From positions 62,001 to 126,000 of the forward strand of contig NZ_JBGMWH010000010.1 in NCBI RefSeq assembly GCF_041514305.1: 64,000 nt of DNA, in the 5' to 3' direction. The stretch's first letter is position 1. Every line of letters starts with the position of its first letter. Position numbers and translations under genes: made by a program. This document shows, piece by piece, positions 25,746-33,966 of the stretch. The notes beneath the pieces are model-generated. The model had not been told where the DNA came from. It worked only from the letters and a program-made list of their open reading frames with translations, and did not search any database. This DNA is from Salinarimonas chemoclinalis. GTDB lineage: Bacteria > Pseudomonadota > Alphaproteobacteria > Rhizobiales > Beijerinckiaceae.

Positions 25746-27347
25746 TTACTCCCACTCAATCGTCCCAGGCGGCTTGCTCGTCACATCATACACCACCCGG
25801 TTGATCCCCTTCACCTCGTTGATGATCCGCGTCGCCACCTTCCCGATGAAGCTCATCTCGAACGGGTAGAAATCCGCCGTCATGCCGTCCACGGAGTTCA
25901 CCGCCCGCAGGGCGCACACGTATTCGTAGGTGCGGTAGTCGCCCATCACGCCCACCGTCCGCACGGGCAGCAAAACGGCAAAAGCCTGCCAGATGTCGTC
26001 GTAGAGGCCGGCGCGGCGGATTTCCTCGAGGTAGATGGTGTCGGCCTTGCGCAGGATGTCGAGCTTCTCTCCCGTGATCTCGCCGGGGCAGCGGATGGCG
26101 AGGCCGGGGCCGGGGAAGGGGTGGCGGCCGACGAAGCCTTCCGGCAGGCCGAGCTCGCGGCCGAGCTTGCGCACCTCGTCCTTGAAGAGCTCGCGCAGGG
26201 GCTCGACCAGCTTCATGTTCATGCGCTCGGGCAGCCCGCCCACATTGTGGTGGGACTTGATCGTCACCGACGGCCCGCCGGTGAAGCTGACGCTCTCGAT
26301 CACGTCCGGGTAGAGCGTGCCCTGCGCCAGGAACGCGGCGCCGCCGACCTTTTTCGCCTCGGCCTCGAACACGTCGATGAACAACCGCCCGATGGTCTTG
26401 CGCTTCACCTCCGGGTCGTCCACCCCGGCCAGCGCGCCGAGGAACGTGTCCTGCGCCTCCACGTGCACCAGCGGGATGTTGTAGGCGAACCGGAACAGGC
26501 TCACCACCTCCTGCGCCTCGCCGGCGCGCATCAGCCCGTGGTCGACGAAGACGCAGGTGAGCTGGTCGCCGATCGCCTCGTGGATGAGCACCGCCGCCAC
26601 CGCCGAATCGACGCCGCCGGAGAGGCCGCAAATCACGCGCTCGGTGCCGACCTGGGCGCGGATGCGGGCGATCGCCTCCTCCTTGAAGGCGGCCATCGTC
26701 CAATCGCCCGTGCAGCCTGCGATGGTGCGCACGAAGTTGCGCAGCAGGCGCCCGCCATGCGGGGTGTGCACCACCTCGGGGTGGAACTGCACCGCGTAGA
26801 ACTTGCGCGCCTCGTCGGCCACCGCGGCGAAGGGCGCGTTGTCGGAGACGCCGATGATGGAGAAGCCGTCGGGGAGCTTCGTGACGCGGTCGCCGTGGCT
26901 CATCCACACCGGATAGCGCTGCCCGACCTCCCAGACGCCCTCGAACAGCGGGCTCGGCTCGACCACCTCGACCTCGGCGCGGCCGAACTCGCGGTGGTGG
27001 CCGCTCTCCACCGTGCCGCCGAGCTGGGCGGCCATCGTGTGCTCGCCGTAGCAGATGCCGAGCACCGGCACGCCGGCCTCGAAGATCTCCTGCGGCGCGC
27101 GGGGCGAGACGTCCTCGGTGACCGAGGCCGGCCCCCCCGAGAGGATGACGCCCTTGGGCCTCATGGCGCGGAAGGCCTCGGCCGCGGACTGGAACGGCAC
27201 GATCTCGGAATAGACCCCCTCCTCGCGCACCCGCCGCGCGATGAGCTGCGTCACCTGCGAGCCGAAATCGACGATCAGGATCTTGTCGTGGCTCGACGCG
27301 GCGGCGGTCTCGGTGATGGGGGCGGCGGAGGTCGGGGCGACGGTCAT
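25746..27347 (-). CDS. guaA: GMP synthase (glutamine-hydrolysing)
   Basis: A 533-residue enzyme that aminates XMP to GMP. The glutamine amidotransferase class I domain has the nucleophile Cys in VLGICYGEH (about residue 100) and the His/Glu pair in FHPEVVHTP. The ATP-pyrophosphatase domain has the P-loop ICGLSGGVDSAVAAVL (about 240), and the C-terminal dimerisation domain ends in the invariant PPGTIEWE. Length is standard. The N-terminal extension of about 20 residues before KILIVDFGSQ is low complexity. Its 3' end borders the lower-GC accessory pocket. Confidence 0.97.
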   Translation of the reverse strand: MTVAPTSAAPITETAAASSHDKILIVDFGSQVTQLIARRVREEGVYSEIVPFQSAAEAFRAMRPKGVILSGGPASVTEDVSPRAPQEIFEAGVPVLGICYGEHTMAAQLGGTVESGHHREFGRAEVEVVEPSPLFEGVWEVGQRYPVWMSHGDRVTKLPDGFSIIGVSDNAPFAAVADEARKFYAVQFHPEVVHTPHGGRLLRNFVRTIAGCTGDWTMAAFKEEAIARIRAQVGTERVICGLSGGVDSAVAAVLIHEAIGDQLTCVFVDHGLMRAGEAQEVVSLFRFAYNIPLVHVEAQDTFLGALAGVDDPEVKRKTIGRLFIDVFEAEAKKVGGAAFLAQGTLYPDVIESVSFTGGPSVTIKSHHNVGGLPERMNMKLVEPLRELFKDEVRKLGRELGLPEGFVGRHPFPGPGLAIRCPGEITGEKLDILRKADTIYLEEIRRAGLYDDIWQAFAVLLPVRTVGVMGDYRTYEYVCALRAVNSVDGMTADFYPFEMSFIGKVATRIINEVKGINRVVYDVTSKPPGTIEWE

Positions 27348-27499
27348 GGGAGGGGCGCTCTCGTCTGGCGCGGGGCGCGCGCCGGCGCGCCCGTCCGCTG
27401 ATCCGTCCGGGATTACGCCAGGACGCCGGGAGGCGCAACGCCGCGCGCCGACGCAGGCACGCCTCGGCCGCGCTCGCGACCGCCGGGGCGGGGCCGGCC

Positions 27500-27817
27500 T
27501 CAGCAGCCGATGGCGCGGCGGATCTCGTCGACCTGGGCGCGGGAGCGGCAGACGTTCTCACAGGGGATGCCGTCGCCGTCCCCATCGGCCCGCCGGTAGC
27601 CGCCGCACCACCGCTCGACCGCTTCGCGGCAGGACCGGGCCGAGCGGCAGGTCCAGCGCTGCGCGAGGACGATCGGCGGCGCGCCCTGCGCCTCGAGGAA
27701 CGGGGCCGACGAGTAGGGCGCCGGCGGTTGGAGCGGGTCCGCGGCGGCGGGAGCGACGAGGGCGGCGGCGGCGAGGAGGCCGGCGACGACGAGCCGGCGA
27801 ACGATGGGAACGAGCAC
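27500..27817 (-). CDS. Secreted excalibur calcium-binding domain protein
   Basis: A 105-residue exported protein. The signal peptide is about 1-26 (ending APAAAD). The mature part has six Cys and the excalibur motif DGDGDGIPCENVC near the C-terminus, an EF-hand-like loop within a Cys pair. Excalibur domains are found in surface proteins and nucleases; no nuclease domain accompanies it here, so it is a stand-alone domain of unknown role. Start ATG 27817 opens the signal peptide. Confidence 0.82.
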   Translation of the reverse strand: MLVPIVRRLVVAGLLAAAALVAPAAADPLQPPAPYSSAPFLEAQGAPPIVLAQRWTCRSARSCREAVERWCGGYRRADGDGDGIPCENVCRSRAQVDEIRRAIGC

Positions 27818-27884
27818 GGGGCGCCTCCAGGATGACTACTACCTGGAGCTTCGCAATTGCGCGCGATTACCACGACCCTGGAAT

Positions 27885-28619
27885 CTACATACCCGCGGCA
27901 CGCGCCATGCGCGCATCCGCGCCCACGCCGGGGATCAGCGCGGCCGCGATGTCCGCGACCTCCGCGAACCGATGCGCGCCCGGCAGCGCGCGGGCCAGCG
28001 CCTCGGGCGTGTTGTAGCCCCAGGCGACGGCGCCGAAGGCGAGCCCGGCCTCGCGGGCGGCCTCGCCGTCGCGGATCTCGTCGCCGATGCAGATCACCCG
28101 TGCGGGCGCCACGCCGGCGCGCCGCGTTACCGTGCGGAACACCCGCGCCTTGCCGAAGAGCTTCGCGCCGCACGCGAACTGGGAGACCCGCGCCGCCTCC
28201 TCCGCCCCCAGCGCGCGGCGCACCGCCGCCTCCCCGTTCGAGCTGACCACGGCGATCGCGACGCCCGCCTGGTGCAGCGCCGCGAGCATTTCGCGCACGC
28301 CCGGAAACAGCGCGATCTCGGTCGCCGCGGCGCGGGCGTGGACGTGCCGGGCGATCGCCGGCAGCTTCCAGGAGGGGATGCGCAGGAGCGCCACGATCTC
28401 CCGCGCCGAGAGCCCGCGCACGGCGTCGAGGTCGAGCGGGCGCGGAAGGGCGATGGAGAAGCGCGCGGCGAGATCGTCGAGTTCTTCGAGGAACCACGGC
28501 AGCGTGTCCGCCAGCGTCCCGTCGAAGTCGAACACGGCGAGCGCGAAGGGCGGCTCGGGCGCTCGGGGCATCGTCCCGGAGCGGAGCCCTCGCGCGGCTT
28601 CTGCGGTACGCGGCGTCAT
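27885..28619 (-). CDS. HAD-superfamily hydrolase (phosphoglycolate phosphatase-like)
   Basis: A 244-residue HAD phosphatase with an alpha-helical cap. Motif I FDFDGTLADTLPWF (nucleophile Asp about 31), motif II AVVSSNGEAAV, motif III Lys near KLFGKARVFRTV and motif IV VICIGDEIRDGEAA are all present. The closest pattern is the Gph/CbbY group; the substrate is not readable. ATG 28619 has GAGGG six bases upstream; an internal ATG at 28571 would still leave all motifs. Divergent from a VOC gene across a gap holding two inverted repeats. Confidence 0.88.
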   Translation of the reverse strand: MTPRTAEAARGLRSGTMPRAPEPPFALAVFDFDGTLADTLPWFLEELDDLAARFSIALPRPLDLDAVRGLSAREIVALLRIPSWKLPAIARHVHARAAATEIALFPGVREMLAALHQAGVAIAVVSSNGEAAVRRALGAEEAARVSQFACGAKLFGKARVFRTVTRRAGVAPARVICIGDEIRDGEAAREAGLAFGAVAWGYNTPEALARALPGAHRFAEVADIAAALIPGVGADARMARAAGM

Positions 28620-28662
28620 GACGATCCCTCTTCCGGACGTCCTGGCGGAGCCTTCGCGGCGA

Positions 28663-28677
28663 TTGTGCGCCGCACAA
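28663..28677. promoter_or_regulatory. Palindrome between divergent HAD and VOC genes
   Basis: TTGTGCG-C-CGCACAA is a 15-base perfect inverted repeat. A second one, TTGCA-TCCG-TGCAA, lies at 28721-28734. Both sit in the 150-base divergent gap and could be operator sites; no matching regulator gene is adjacent. Confidence 0.35.
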
Positions 28678-28769
28678 GGGCGGACCGCAACCCGGGCCAG
28701 CCCGGATGTGCGGGACGTTCTTGCATCCGTGCAATTGCGTCAGCGGTAAACCAGGAGCATGATCCGCAC

Positions 28770-29300
28770 ATGAGCAACGAACCCGCCTCCCCTGCCCGCG
28801 GCGCCCTCGCCGCCACCTCGGCCGACGGCACGATCGCACCCGGTGCGCGAATCGGGCATGTCCACCTGAAGGTCGCCGACCTGGAGCGCGCCATCGGCTT
28901 CTACCGCGACGTGCTCGGCTTTTCCGTCACGCAGCGCCGCGGCCGCGACGCCGCCTTCCTCTCCGCGGGCGGCTACCATCATCACATCGGGCTCAACACC
29001 TGGCAGAGCCGCGGCGGCGCGCGCCCCGCGCCGGGGACGACCGGCCTGTTCCACCTCGCCATCGTCTACCCGACCCGCGCGGACCTCGCGGCCGCGCTGC
29101 GGCGGGTCCTGGCGGCGGGCGTGCCCCTCGTCGGCGCGTCGGACCACGGCGTCAGCGAGGCGCTCTACCTGGAGGACCCGGACGGCAACGGCATCGAGCT
29201 CTACCGGGACCGGCCCGAGGACGAATGGCCGCGCGACGCGGATGGCGGCCTCGCGATGACGACGCGCCGGCTCGACCTCGACGACCTGCTCCGCGCGTGA
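28770..29300 (+). CDS. VOC-family dioxygenase/lyase-like protein
   Basis: A 176-residue protein of the catechol 2,3-dioxygenase-like branch of the VOC superfamily. It has IGHVHLKVADLERAIGFYRD (about 28-47), AGGYHHHIGLNTW with its His cluster, LFHLAIVYPTRADLAAALRR, and LYLEDPDGNGIELYRDRPED, whose Glu is the usual metal ligand. Substrate unknown. ATG 28770 is used; an upstream ATG at 28759 opens a five-codon frame only. Possible control by the palindromes upstream. Confidence 0.85.
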   Translation: MSNEPASPARGALAATSADGTIAPGARIGHVHLKVADLERAIGFYRDVLGFSVTQRRGRDAAFLSAGGYHHHIGLNTWQSRGGARPAPGTTGLFHLAIVYPTRADLAAALRRVLAAGVPLVGASDHGVSEALYLEDPDGNGIELYRDRPEDEWPRDADGGLAMTTRRLDLDDLLRA

Positions 29301-29313
29301 GGCGCGGCGCGGC

Positions 29314-30072
29314 TCAGCCTTCGCCGTCCTCGCGCGGCGTCTCGGCCGCGGGCAGCGCGCTCTGAGCGGCCGCGGCGTCCGCCTCCTCGCTCGGCACGGC
29401 GGGAGCCGGCTGCCGTGCGGCCTCCTCGGTCTTGGGGCCGACGCGCCCGTCGAGATAGCCGCCGACCGCCTCCATCAGCTCCTCGATGCGGCCGTCGAAG
29501 AAGTGGTTCGCGCCCTCGATCACCGCGTGCTCGATCTGGATGCCCTTCTGCGTCTTCACCTTCTCGATGACGCTCATGACCTCCTTGACCGGCGCGACGC
29601 GATCCTCCGAGCCGTGCACGAACAGGCCCGAGGAGGGGCACGGCGCGAGGAACGTGAAGTCGTAGCGGTTGGCCATGGCGCCGATCGAGACGAAGCCCTC
29701 GATCTCCGGCCGGCGCATCAGGAGCTGCATGCCGATCCAGGCGCCGAAGGACACGCCCGCGATCCAGCAGGAGCGGGCGTCCGGGTTGACCGACTGGGCC
29801 CAGTCGAGCGCCGCGGCGGCGTCCGAGAGTTCGCCCGCGCCGTGGTCGAAGGCGCCCTGCGAGCGCCCGACGCCGCGGAAGTTGAAGCGCAGGACCGAGA
29901 AGCCGCGCTGCACGAAATCATAGTAGAGGTTGTATACGATCTGATTGTTCATCGTCCCGCCGAACTGCGGGTGCGGGTGCAGCACGATCGCGATCGGCGC
30001 GCCCTTCTTCTTGGAGGGCTGGTAGCGGCCCTCGAGCCGACCGGCGGGGCCGGCGAAAATTACCTCTGGCAT
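29314..30072 (-). CDS. Alpha/beta hydrolase (serine hydrolase-like)
   Basis: A 252-residue hydrolase. The N-terminal strand region is IAIVLHPHPQFGGTMNNQIV, the typical HPHPxxGG of this family. The nucleophile elbow is IAGVSFGAWIGM (GxSxG, Ser about 107), the acid is in LFVHGSEDRVAPV and the His in IEGANHFFDG, so a full triad exists. The C-terminal 45 residues (AAxPA-rich) are disordered. ATG 30072 follows AGGACGAGG. Divergent from the suf operon, so the Irr boxes at 30212-30245 could touch it, although they lie on the suf side. Confidence 0.88.
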   Translation of the reverse strand: MPEVIFAGPAGRLEGRYQPSKKKGAPIAIVLHPHPQFGGTMNNQIVYNLYYDFVQRGFSVLRFNFRGVGRSQGAFDHGAGELSDAAAALDWAQSVNPDARSCWIAGVSFGAWIGMQLLMRRPEIEGFVSIGAMANRYDFTFLAPCPSSGLFVHGSEDRVAPVKEVMSVIEKVKTQKGIQIEHAVIEGANHFFDGRIEELMEAVGGYLDGRVGPKTEEAARQPAPAVPSEEADAAAAQSALPAAETPREDGEG

Positions 30073-30177
30073 GCCTCGTCCTCTCGACACGGGTCGCCAC
30101 GGCCGCGGCCGCCGGCCCGGAACGCGCTCCCCCGGCGGGCGCGCCCGCCGCCGCGCCGGAAAACGCGTCGGCGAGCC

Positions 30178-30206
30178 TTGACTTGCCGCGGGATGCTTCC
30201 CTAAAT
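30178..30206 (+). promoter_or_regulatory. Putative suf operon promoter
   Basis: TTGACT (30178-30183), a 17-base spacer and CTAAAT (30201-30206). Transcription would start at about 30213, on the first Irr box, leaving a leader of about 187 bases before the cysteine desulfurase ATG. Confidence 0.55.
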
Positions 30207-30211
30207 CACTC

Positions 30212-30245
30212 TTAGAATAATTCTAACCGCTTAGAACCGTTCTAA
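30212..30245. promoter_or_regulatory. Two tandem Irr-type iron control boxes
   Basis: TTAGAA-TAA-TTCTAA (30212-30226) and TTAGAA-CCG-TTCTAA (30231-30245) are two perfect 6-3-6 palindromes separated by 4 bases. This is the iron control element bound by Irr, a heme-sensing Fur-family regulator of Rhizobiales. Placed on the predicted start site they would block transcription when Irr is present (low iron), relieved when heme triggers its loss. The iron-sulfur assembly operon follows. Confidence 0.75.
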
Positions 30246-30399
30246 AGAGGGCGTCGCCGGCGGTCCGCTGGGGACCATCGTGATGTGGTCCGCAGGCTGT
30301 AGCACGGCAGGCGGGGTGAAGAGCAAGGCTTTCGTCCGAAACGCGCGCTCGCGGCGCTCGCGGCGGGGGGTGGCGGAGCCGACGGAGATCGACACGGGA

Positions 30400-31566
30400 A
30401 TGGACCGAGAGGCGCGCCTCTATCTCGACTGGAACGCGACCGCCCCCCTGCGGGAGGAGGCGGCGCGCGCGCTCGTCGAGGCGCTCGCGCGCACCGGCAA
30501 CGCCTCCTCCGTCCACGGCGAGGGGCGCGCCGCCCGCGCCGCGGTCGAGGCGGCCCGCGCCGAGGTGGCCGGGCTCGTCGACGCCGCGCCGGACACCGTC
30601 GTCTTCACGAGCGGCGGCACGGAGGCGAACGCCCTCGCGCTCTCCCCCGGGCTGGGCCCGGTGGGTGCGCCGCGGGCGGAGGTGCTGCTCGTCGGTGCCG
30701 GCGAGCACCCCTGCGTGCTCGACGGCCATCGCTTCGCGCCGGACGCGGTCGAGCGCATCCCGCTGTCCGCGGACGGCCTCGTCGATCTCGCCTGGCTGGA
30801 GGCGCGGCTCGCGGCGCTCGCGCCGCGCAGGGCGCTGGTGTCGCTCCAGCTCGCCAATGGCGAGACAGGCGTGATCCAACCGGTCGCCGAGGCTGCGCGG
30901 ATCGCCCACGCCCACGGCGCGGCGATCCATACGGACGCCGTCCAGGCGCCCGGGCGCGTCCTGGTGTCGATCCGCGCGCTCGGGGTCGACGCGCTGACGC
31001 TGTCGGCCCACAAGATCGGCGGCCCGCAGGGCGCGGGCGCGCTGGTGCTCGCATCCGGCGCGATCGCCGTCGACCCGCTCCTGCGCGGCGGCGGGCAGGA
31101 GCGCGGCCATCGCGCGGGGACCGAGAACGTGCCCGCCCTCGTCGCCTTCGGCGCGGCGGCGCGGGCCACCCGCGAGGGGCTCGCCGCCGAGAGCGCGCGG
31201 CTCGCGGCGCTGGGCCCGGCCTTCGAGGCCGCGATCCGCCGGACGGCGCCGGGCGCCGTGATCTTCGGGGAGGGCGCGCCGCGCCTGCCCAACACGATTC
31301 TCTTCGCCGTCCCCGGCCTTCGGGCCGAGACGGCGCTCATCGCCTTCGATCTCGGCGGCGTCGCGCTCTCCTCGGGCTCGGCCTGCTCGTCGGGCAAGGT
31401 CAGGCGCTCGCACGTGCTCGACGCCATGGGCGTGGATCCGGCCCTCGCCGGGGGCGCTCTGCGCCTGTCGTGCGGCTACGCGACGCGTGACGAGGCCGTG
31501 ATCCGTTTCGCGTCCGTTCTCGAAGACGTAGAGGAAAGGCGCGCACGCCGATCGAAGGCGGCGTGA
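30400..31566 (+). CDS. Cysteine desulfurase, IscS/NifS-like, first gene of the suf operon
   Basis: A 388-residue PLP enzyme that takes sulfur from cysteine for Fe-S assembly. The PLP Lys is Lys205 in LSAHKIGGPQG and the persulfide Cys is Cys329 in SSGSACSSGKVRRSHVL, the long-loop group I (IscS) type. It therefore differs from the group II SufS encoded later in the same operon. ATG 30400 gives the canonical N-terminus (LYLDWNATAPL); the open frame extends to 30280 but those 40 residues look unrelated. sufB follows after 62 bases. Confidence 0.92.
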   Translation: MDREARLYLDWNATAPLREEAARALVEALARTGNASSVHGEGRAARAAVEAARAEVAGLVDAAPDTVVFTSGGTEANALALSPGLGPVGAPRAEVLLVGAGEHPCVLDGHRFAPDAVERIPLSADGLVDLAWLEARLAALAPRRALVSLQLANGETGVIQPVAEAARIAHAHGAAIHTDAVQAPGRVLVSIRALGVDALTLSAHKIGGPQGAGALVLASGAIAVDPLLRGGGQERGHRAGTENVPALVAFGAAARATREGLAAESARLAALGPAFEAAIRRTAPGAVIFGEGAPRLPNTILFAVPGLRAETALIAFDLGGVALSSGSACSSGKVRRSHVLDAMGVDPALAGGALRLSCGYATRDEAVIRFASVLEDVEERRARRSKAA

Positions 31567-31628
31567 AGGCGTTTGGTTCGTGAGGGTAACCGTTCCGCGG
31601 TCCTTGAAACCGTGAGAGGAGGGTGACG

Positions 31629-33101
31629 ATGCCGGCAGTTCAGGAGACGATCGATCGCGTCAAGGCCATCGACGTCGATCAGTACAAGTACGGGTTCGAG
31701 ACGATCCTCGAGGTCGACAAGGCTCCCAAGGGGCTCAACGAGGACATCATCCGCTTCATCTCGGCCAAGAAGGACGAGCCGCAGTGGATGCTCGACTGGC
31801 GTCTCGACGCCTACAAGCGCTGGCTCACCATGCAGGAGCCGAACTGGGCGCGGGTGTCCTACGAAAAGATCGATTACAACGACATCTACTACTACGCTGC
31901 GCCGAAGATGAACGCGGCGCCGAAGTCGCTCGACGAGGTCGATCCCGAGATCCTCAAGGCCTACGAGAAGCTCGGCATCCCGCTGCGCGAGCAGGAAATG
32001 CTCGCCGGCGTCGAGCCGCAGAACCGGGTGGCGGTGGACGCGGTGTTCGATTCGGTCTCGGTCGCCACGACGTTCCGCAAGGAGCTGTCGGCGGCGGGCG
32101 TGATCTTCTGTTCGATCTCGGAAGCGATCCGCGAATATCCCGAATTGGTGAAGAAGTATCTCGGTACGGTCGTGCCGGTTACGGACAACTTCTTCGCGAC
32201 GCTCAACTGCGCCGTGTTCACGGACGGAACGTTCGTCTATGTGCCCAAGGGCGTGCGCTGCCCGATGGAGCTGTCAACCTACTTCCGCATCAACGAGAAG
32301 AACACCGGCCAGTTCGAGCGCACGCTGATCATCGCCGACGAGGGGTCCTACGTGAGCTACCTCGAGGGCTGCACGGCACCCCAGCGCGACGAGAACCAGC
32401 TGCACGCCGCCGTGGTCGAGCTGATCGCGCTCGACGACGCGGAGATCAAATACTCGACCGTGCAGAACTGGTACCCGGGCGACGCCAACGGCAAGGGCGG
32501 CATCTACAACTTCGTCACCAAGCGCGGCGACTGCCGCGGCAAGAACTCGGTCATCACCTGGACCCAGGTCGAGACCGGCTCGGCCATCACCTGGAAGTAC
32601 CCGTCCTGCATCCTGCGCGGCGACGGCTCGCGCGGCGAGTTCTACTCGATCGCGGTGTCGAACGGCATGCAGCAGGTCGATTCGGGCACGAAGATGATCC
32701 ATCTGGGCAAGAACACGACCTCGCGGATCATCTCGAAGGGCATCTCGGCGGGCCGCTCGCAGAACACCTATCGCGGCCTCGTCTCGGCGCATCGCAAGGC
32801 GTCGGGCGCGCGCAACTTCACGAACTGCGACAGCCTGCTCATCGGCAATCAGTGCGGCGCGCACACCGTGCCCTACATCGAGTCGAAGAACGCGTCGGCG
32901 GTCTTCGAGCACGAGGCGACCACCTCCAAGATCTCCGAGGACCAGCTGTTCTACTGCATGCAGCGCGGCCTCGACGAGGAGGAGGCGACCGCGCTCATCG
33001 TCAACGGCTTCGTCAAGGACGTCATCCAGAAGCTGCCGATGGAATTCGCGGTCGAGGCGCAGAAGCTGATCGCGATCTCGCTCGAGGGCTCGGTGGGCTG
33101 A
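31629..33101 (+). CDS. sufB: Fe-S cluster assembly scaffold SufB
   Basis: A 490-residue SufB, the core scaffold of the SufBCD complex. Typical stretches are YKYGFETILEVDKAPKGLNE, KGVRCPMELSTYFRINE, SYVSYLEGCTAPQRDENQLH and the C-terminal NCDSLLIGNQCGAHTVPYIE. Conserved Cys and Glu residues for cluster building are present. ATG 31629 follows GAGGAGGG; a GTG two codons earlier (31623) is a weaker option. The gene is less GC-rich than its neighbours in its first half, as expected for a highly conserved, highly expressed gene. Confidence 0.97.
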   Translation: MPAVQETIDRVKAIDVDQYKYGFETILEVDKAPKGLNEDIIRFISAKKDEPQWMLDWRLDAYKRWLTMQEPNWARVSYEKIDYNDIYYYAAPKMNAAPKSLDEVDPEILKAYEKLGIPLREQEMLAGVEPQNRVAVDAVFDSVSVATTFRKELSAAGVIFCSISEAIREYPELVKKYLGTVVPVTDNFFATLNCAVFTDGTFVYVPKGVRCPMELSTYFRINEKNTGQFERTLIIADEGSYVSYLEGCTAPQRDENQLHAAVVELIALDDAEIKYSTVQNWYPGDANGKGGIYNFVTKRGDCRGKNSVITWTQVETGSAITWKYPSCILRGDGSRGEFYSIAVSNGMQQVDSGTKMIHLGKNTTSRIISKGISAGRSQNTYRGLVSAHRKASGARNFTNCDSLLIGNQCGAHTVPYIESKNASAVFEHEATTSKISEDQLFYCMQRGLDEEEATALIVNGFVKDVIQKLPMEFAVEAQKLIAISLEGSVG

Positions 33102-33213
33102 TCGCCCTCGCCGATCGTCGCCGGCCCGGCCGCGGCCGAGCGCGCGAGGCCCGGTCCTCGCCGCGCTCCCACCGACCGGCTACCAAGCAATCTGAACGGA
33201 CGGACCCCACGTT

Positions 33214-33966
33214 ATGCTCGAAATCAAGAACCTCGTCGCCGAGATCGAGGGCAAGCGCATCCTCGACGGCCTGACCCTCACCGTGAACGACGGCGAGACC
33301 GCCGCCATCATGGGCCCGAACGGGTCCGGCAAGTCGACGCTCTCCTACATCATCGCCGGCAAGGAGGACTACGAGATCCTCGACGGCGAGATCCTGCTCG
33401 ACGGCGAGAACATCCTCGAGATGGAGGCCTTCGAGCGCGCCGCCGCCGGCGTGTTCCTGGCCTTCCAGTATCCGCTCGAGATCCCCGGCGTCGCCACGAT
33501 GACCTTCCTCAAGGCCGCGCTCAACGCCCAGCGCCGCGCCCGCGAGGAGACCGAGCTGACCACGCCCGAGTTCATGAAGGCCGTCCAGGAGGCCGCCGCC
33601 AGGCTCGAGATCCCGCGCGACATGCTCAAGCGCGCGCTCAACGTCGGCTTCTCCGGCGGCGAGAAGAAGCGCATGGAGATCCTCCAGATGGCGCTGCTCC
33701 AGCCGCGCATGTGCATCCTCGACGAGACGGATTCCGGGCTCGACATCGACGCGCTGCGCGTCGTCTCGGAGGGCGTCAACGCGCTGAAGTCGGACAAGCG
33801 CGCCTTTCTCGTCATCACCCACTACCAGCGGCTCCTCAACTACATCGTGCCCGACACGGTGCACGTGATGGCCAACGGCAGGATCATGCGCTCGGGCGGC
33901 AAGGAGCTCGCCCTCGAGCTCGAGGCGAGCGGCTACGCCGACTACAAGGCCCAGGAGGCCGCGTGA
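33214..33966 (+). CDS. sufC: Fe-S cluster assembly ATPase SufC
   Basis: A 250-residue ABC ATPase that drives SufB-SufD rearrangement. Walker A GPNGSGKST (34-42), signature FSGGEKKRMEI (about 149-159), Walker B MCILDETDSGLDID (about 168-181) and H-loop ITHYQRLLNYI are all present. Start ATG 33214. The 112-base gap after sufB has no gene. Its stop overlaps the sufD start by one base (TGATG). Confidence 0.97.
   Translation: MLEIKNLVAEIEGKRILDGLTLTVNDGETAAIMGPNGSGKSTLSYIIAGKEDYEILDGEILLDGENILEMEAFERAAAGVFLAFQYPLEIPGVATMTFLKAALNAQRRAREETELTTPEFMKAVQEAAARLEIPRDMLKRALNVGFSGGEKKRMEILQMALLQPRMCILDETDSGLDIDALRVVSEGVNALKSDKRAFLVITHYQRLLNYIVPDTVHVMANGRIMRSGGKELALELEASGYADYKAQEAA

Noticed and set aside
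25786..28839. A 1017-codon minus-strand open frame over guaA and the HAD gene
   Set aside because: It is out of frame with both well-supported proteins and has no recognisable sequence.
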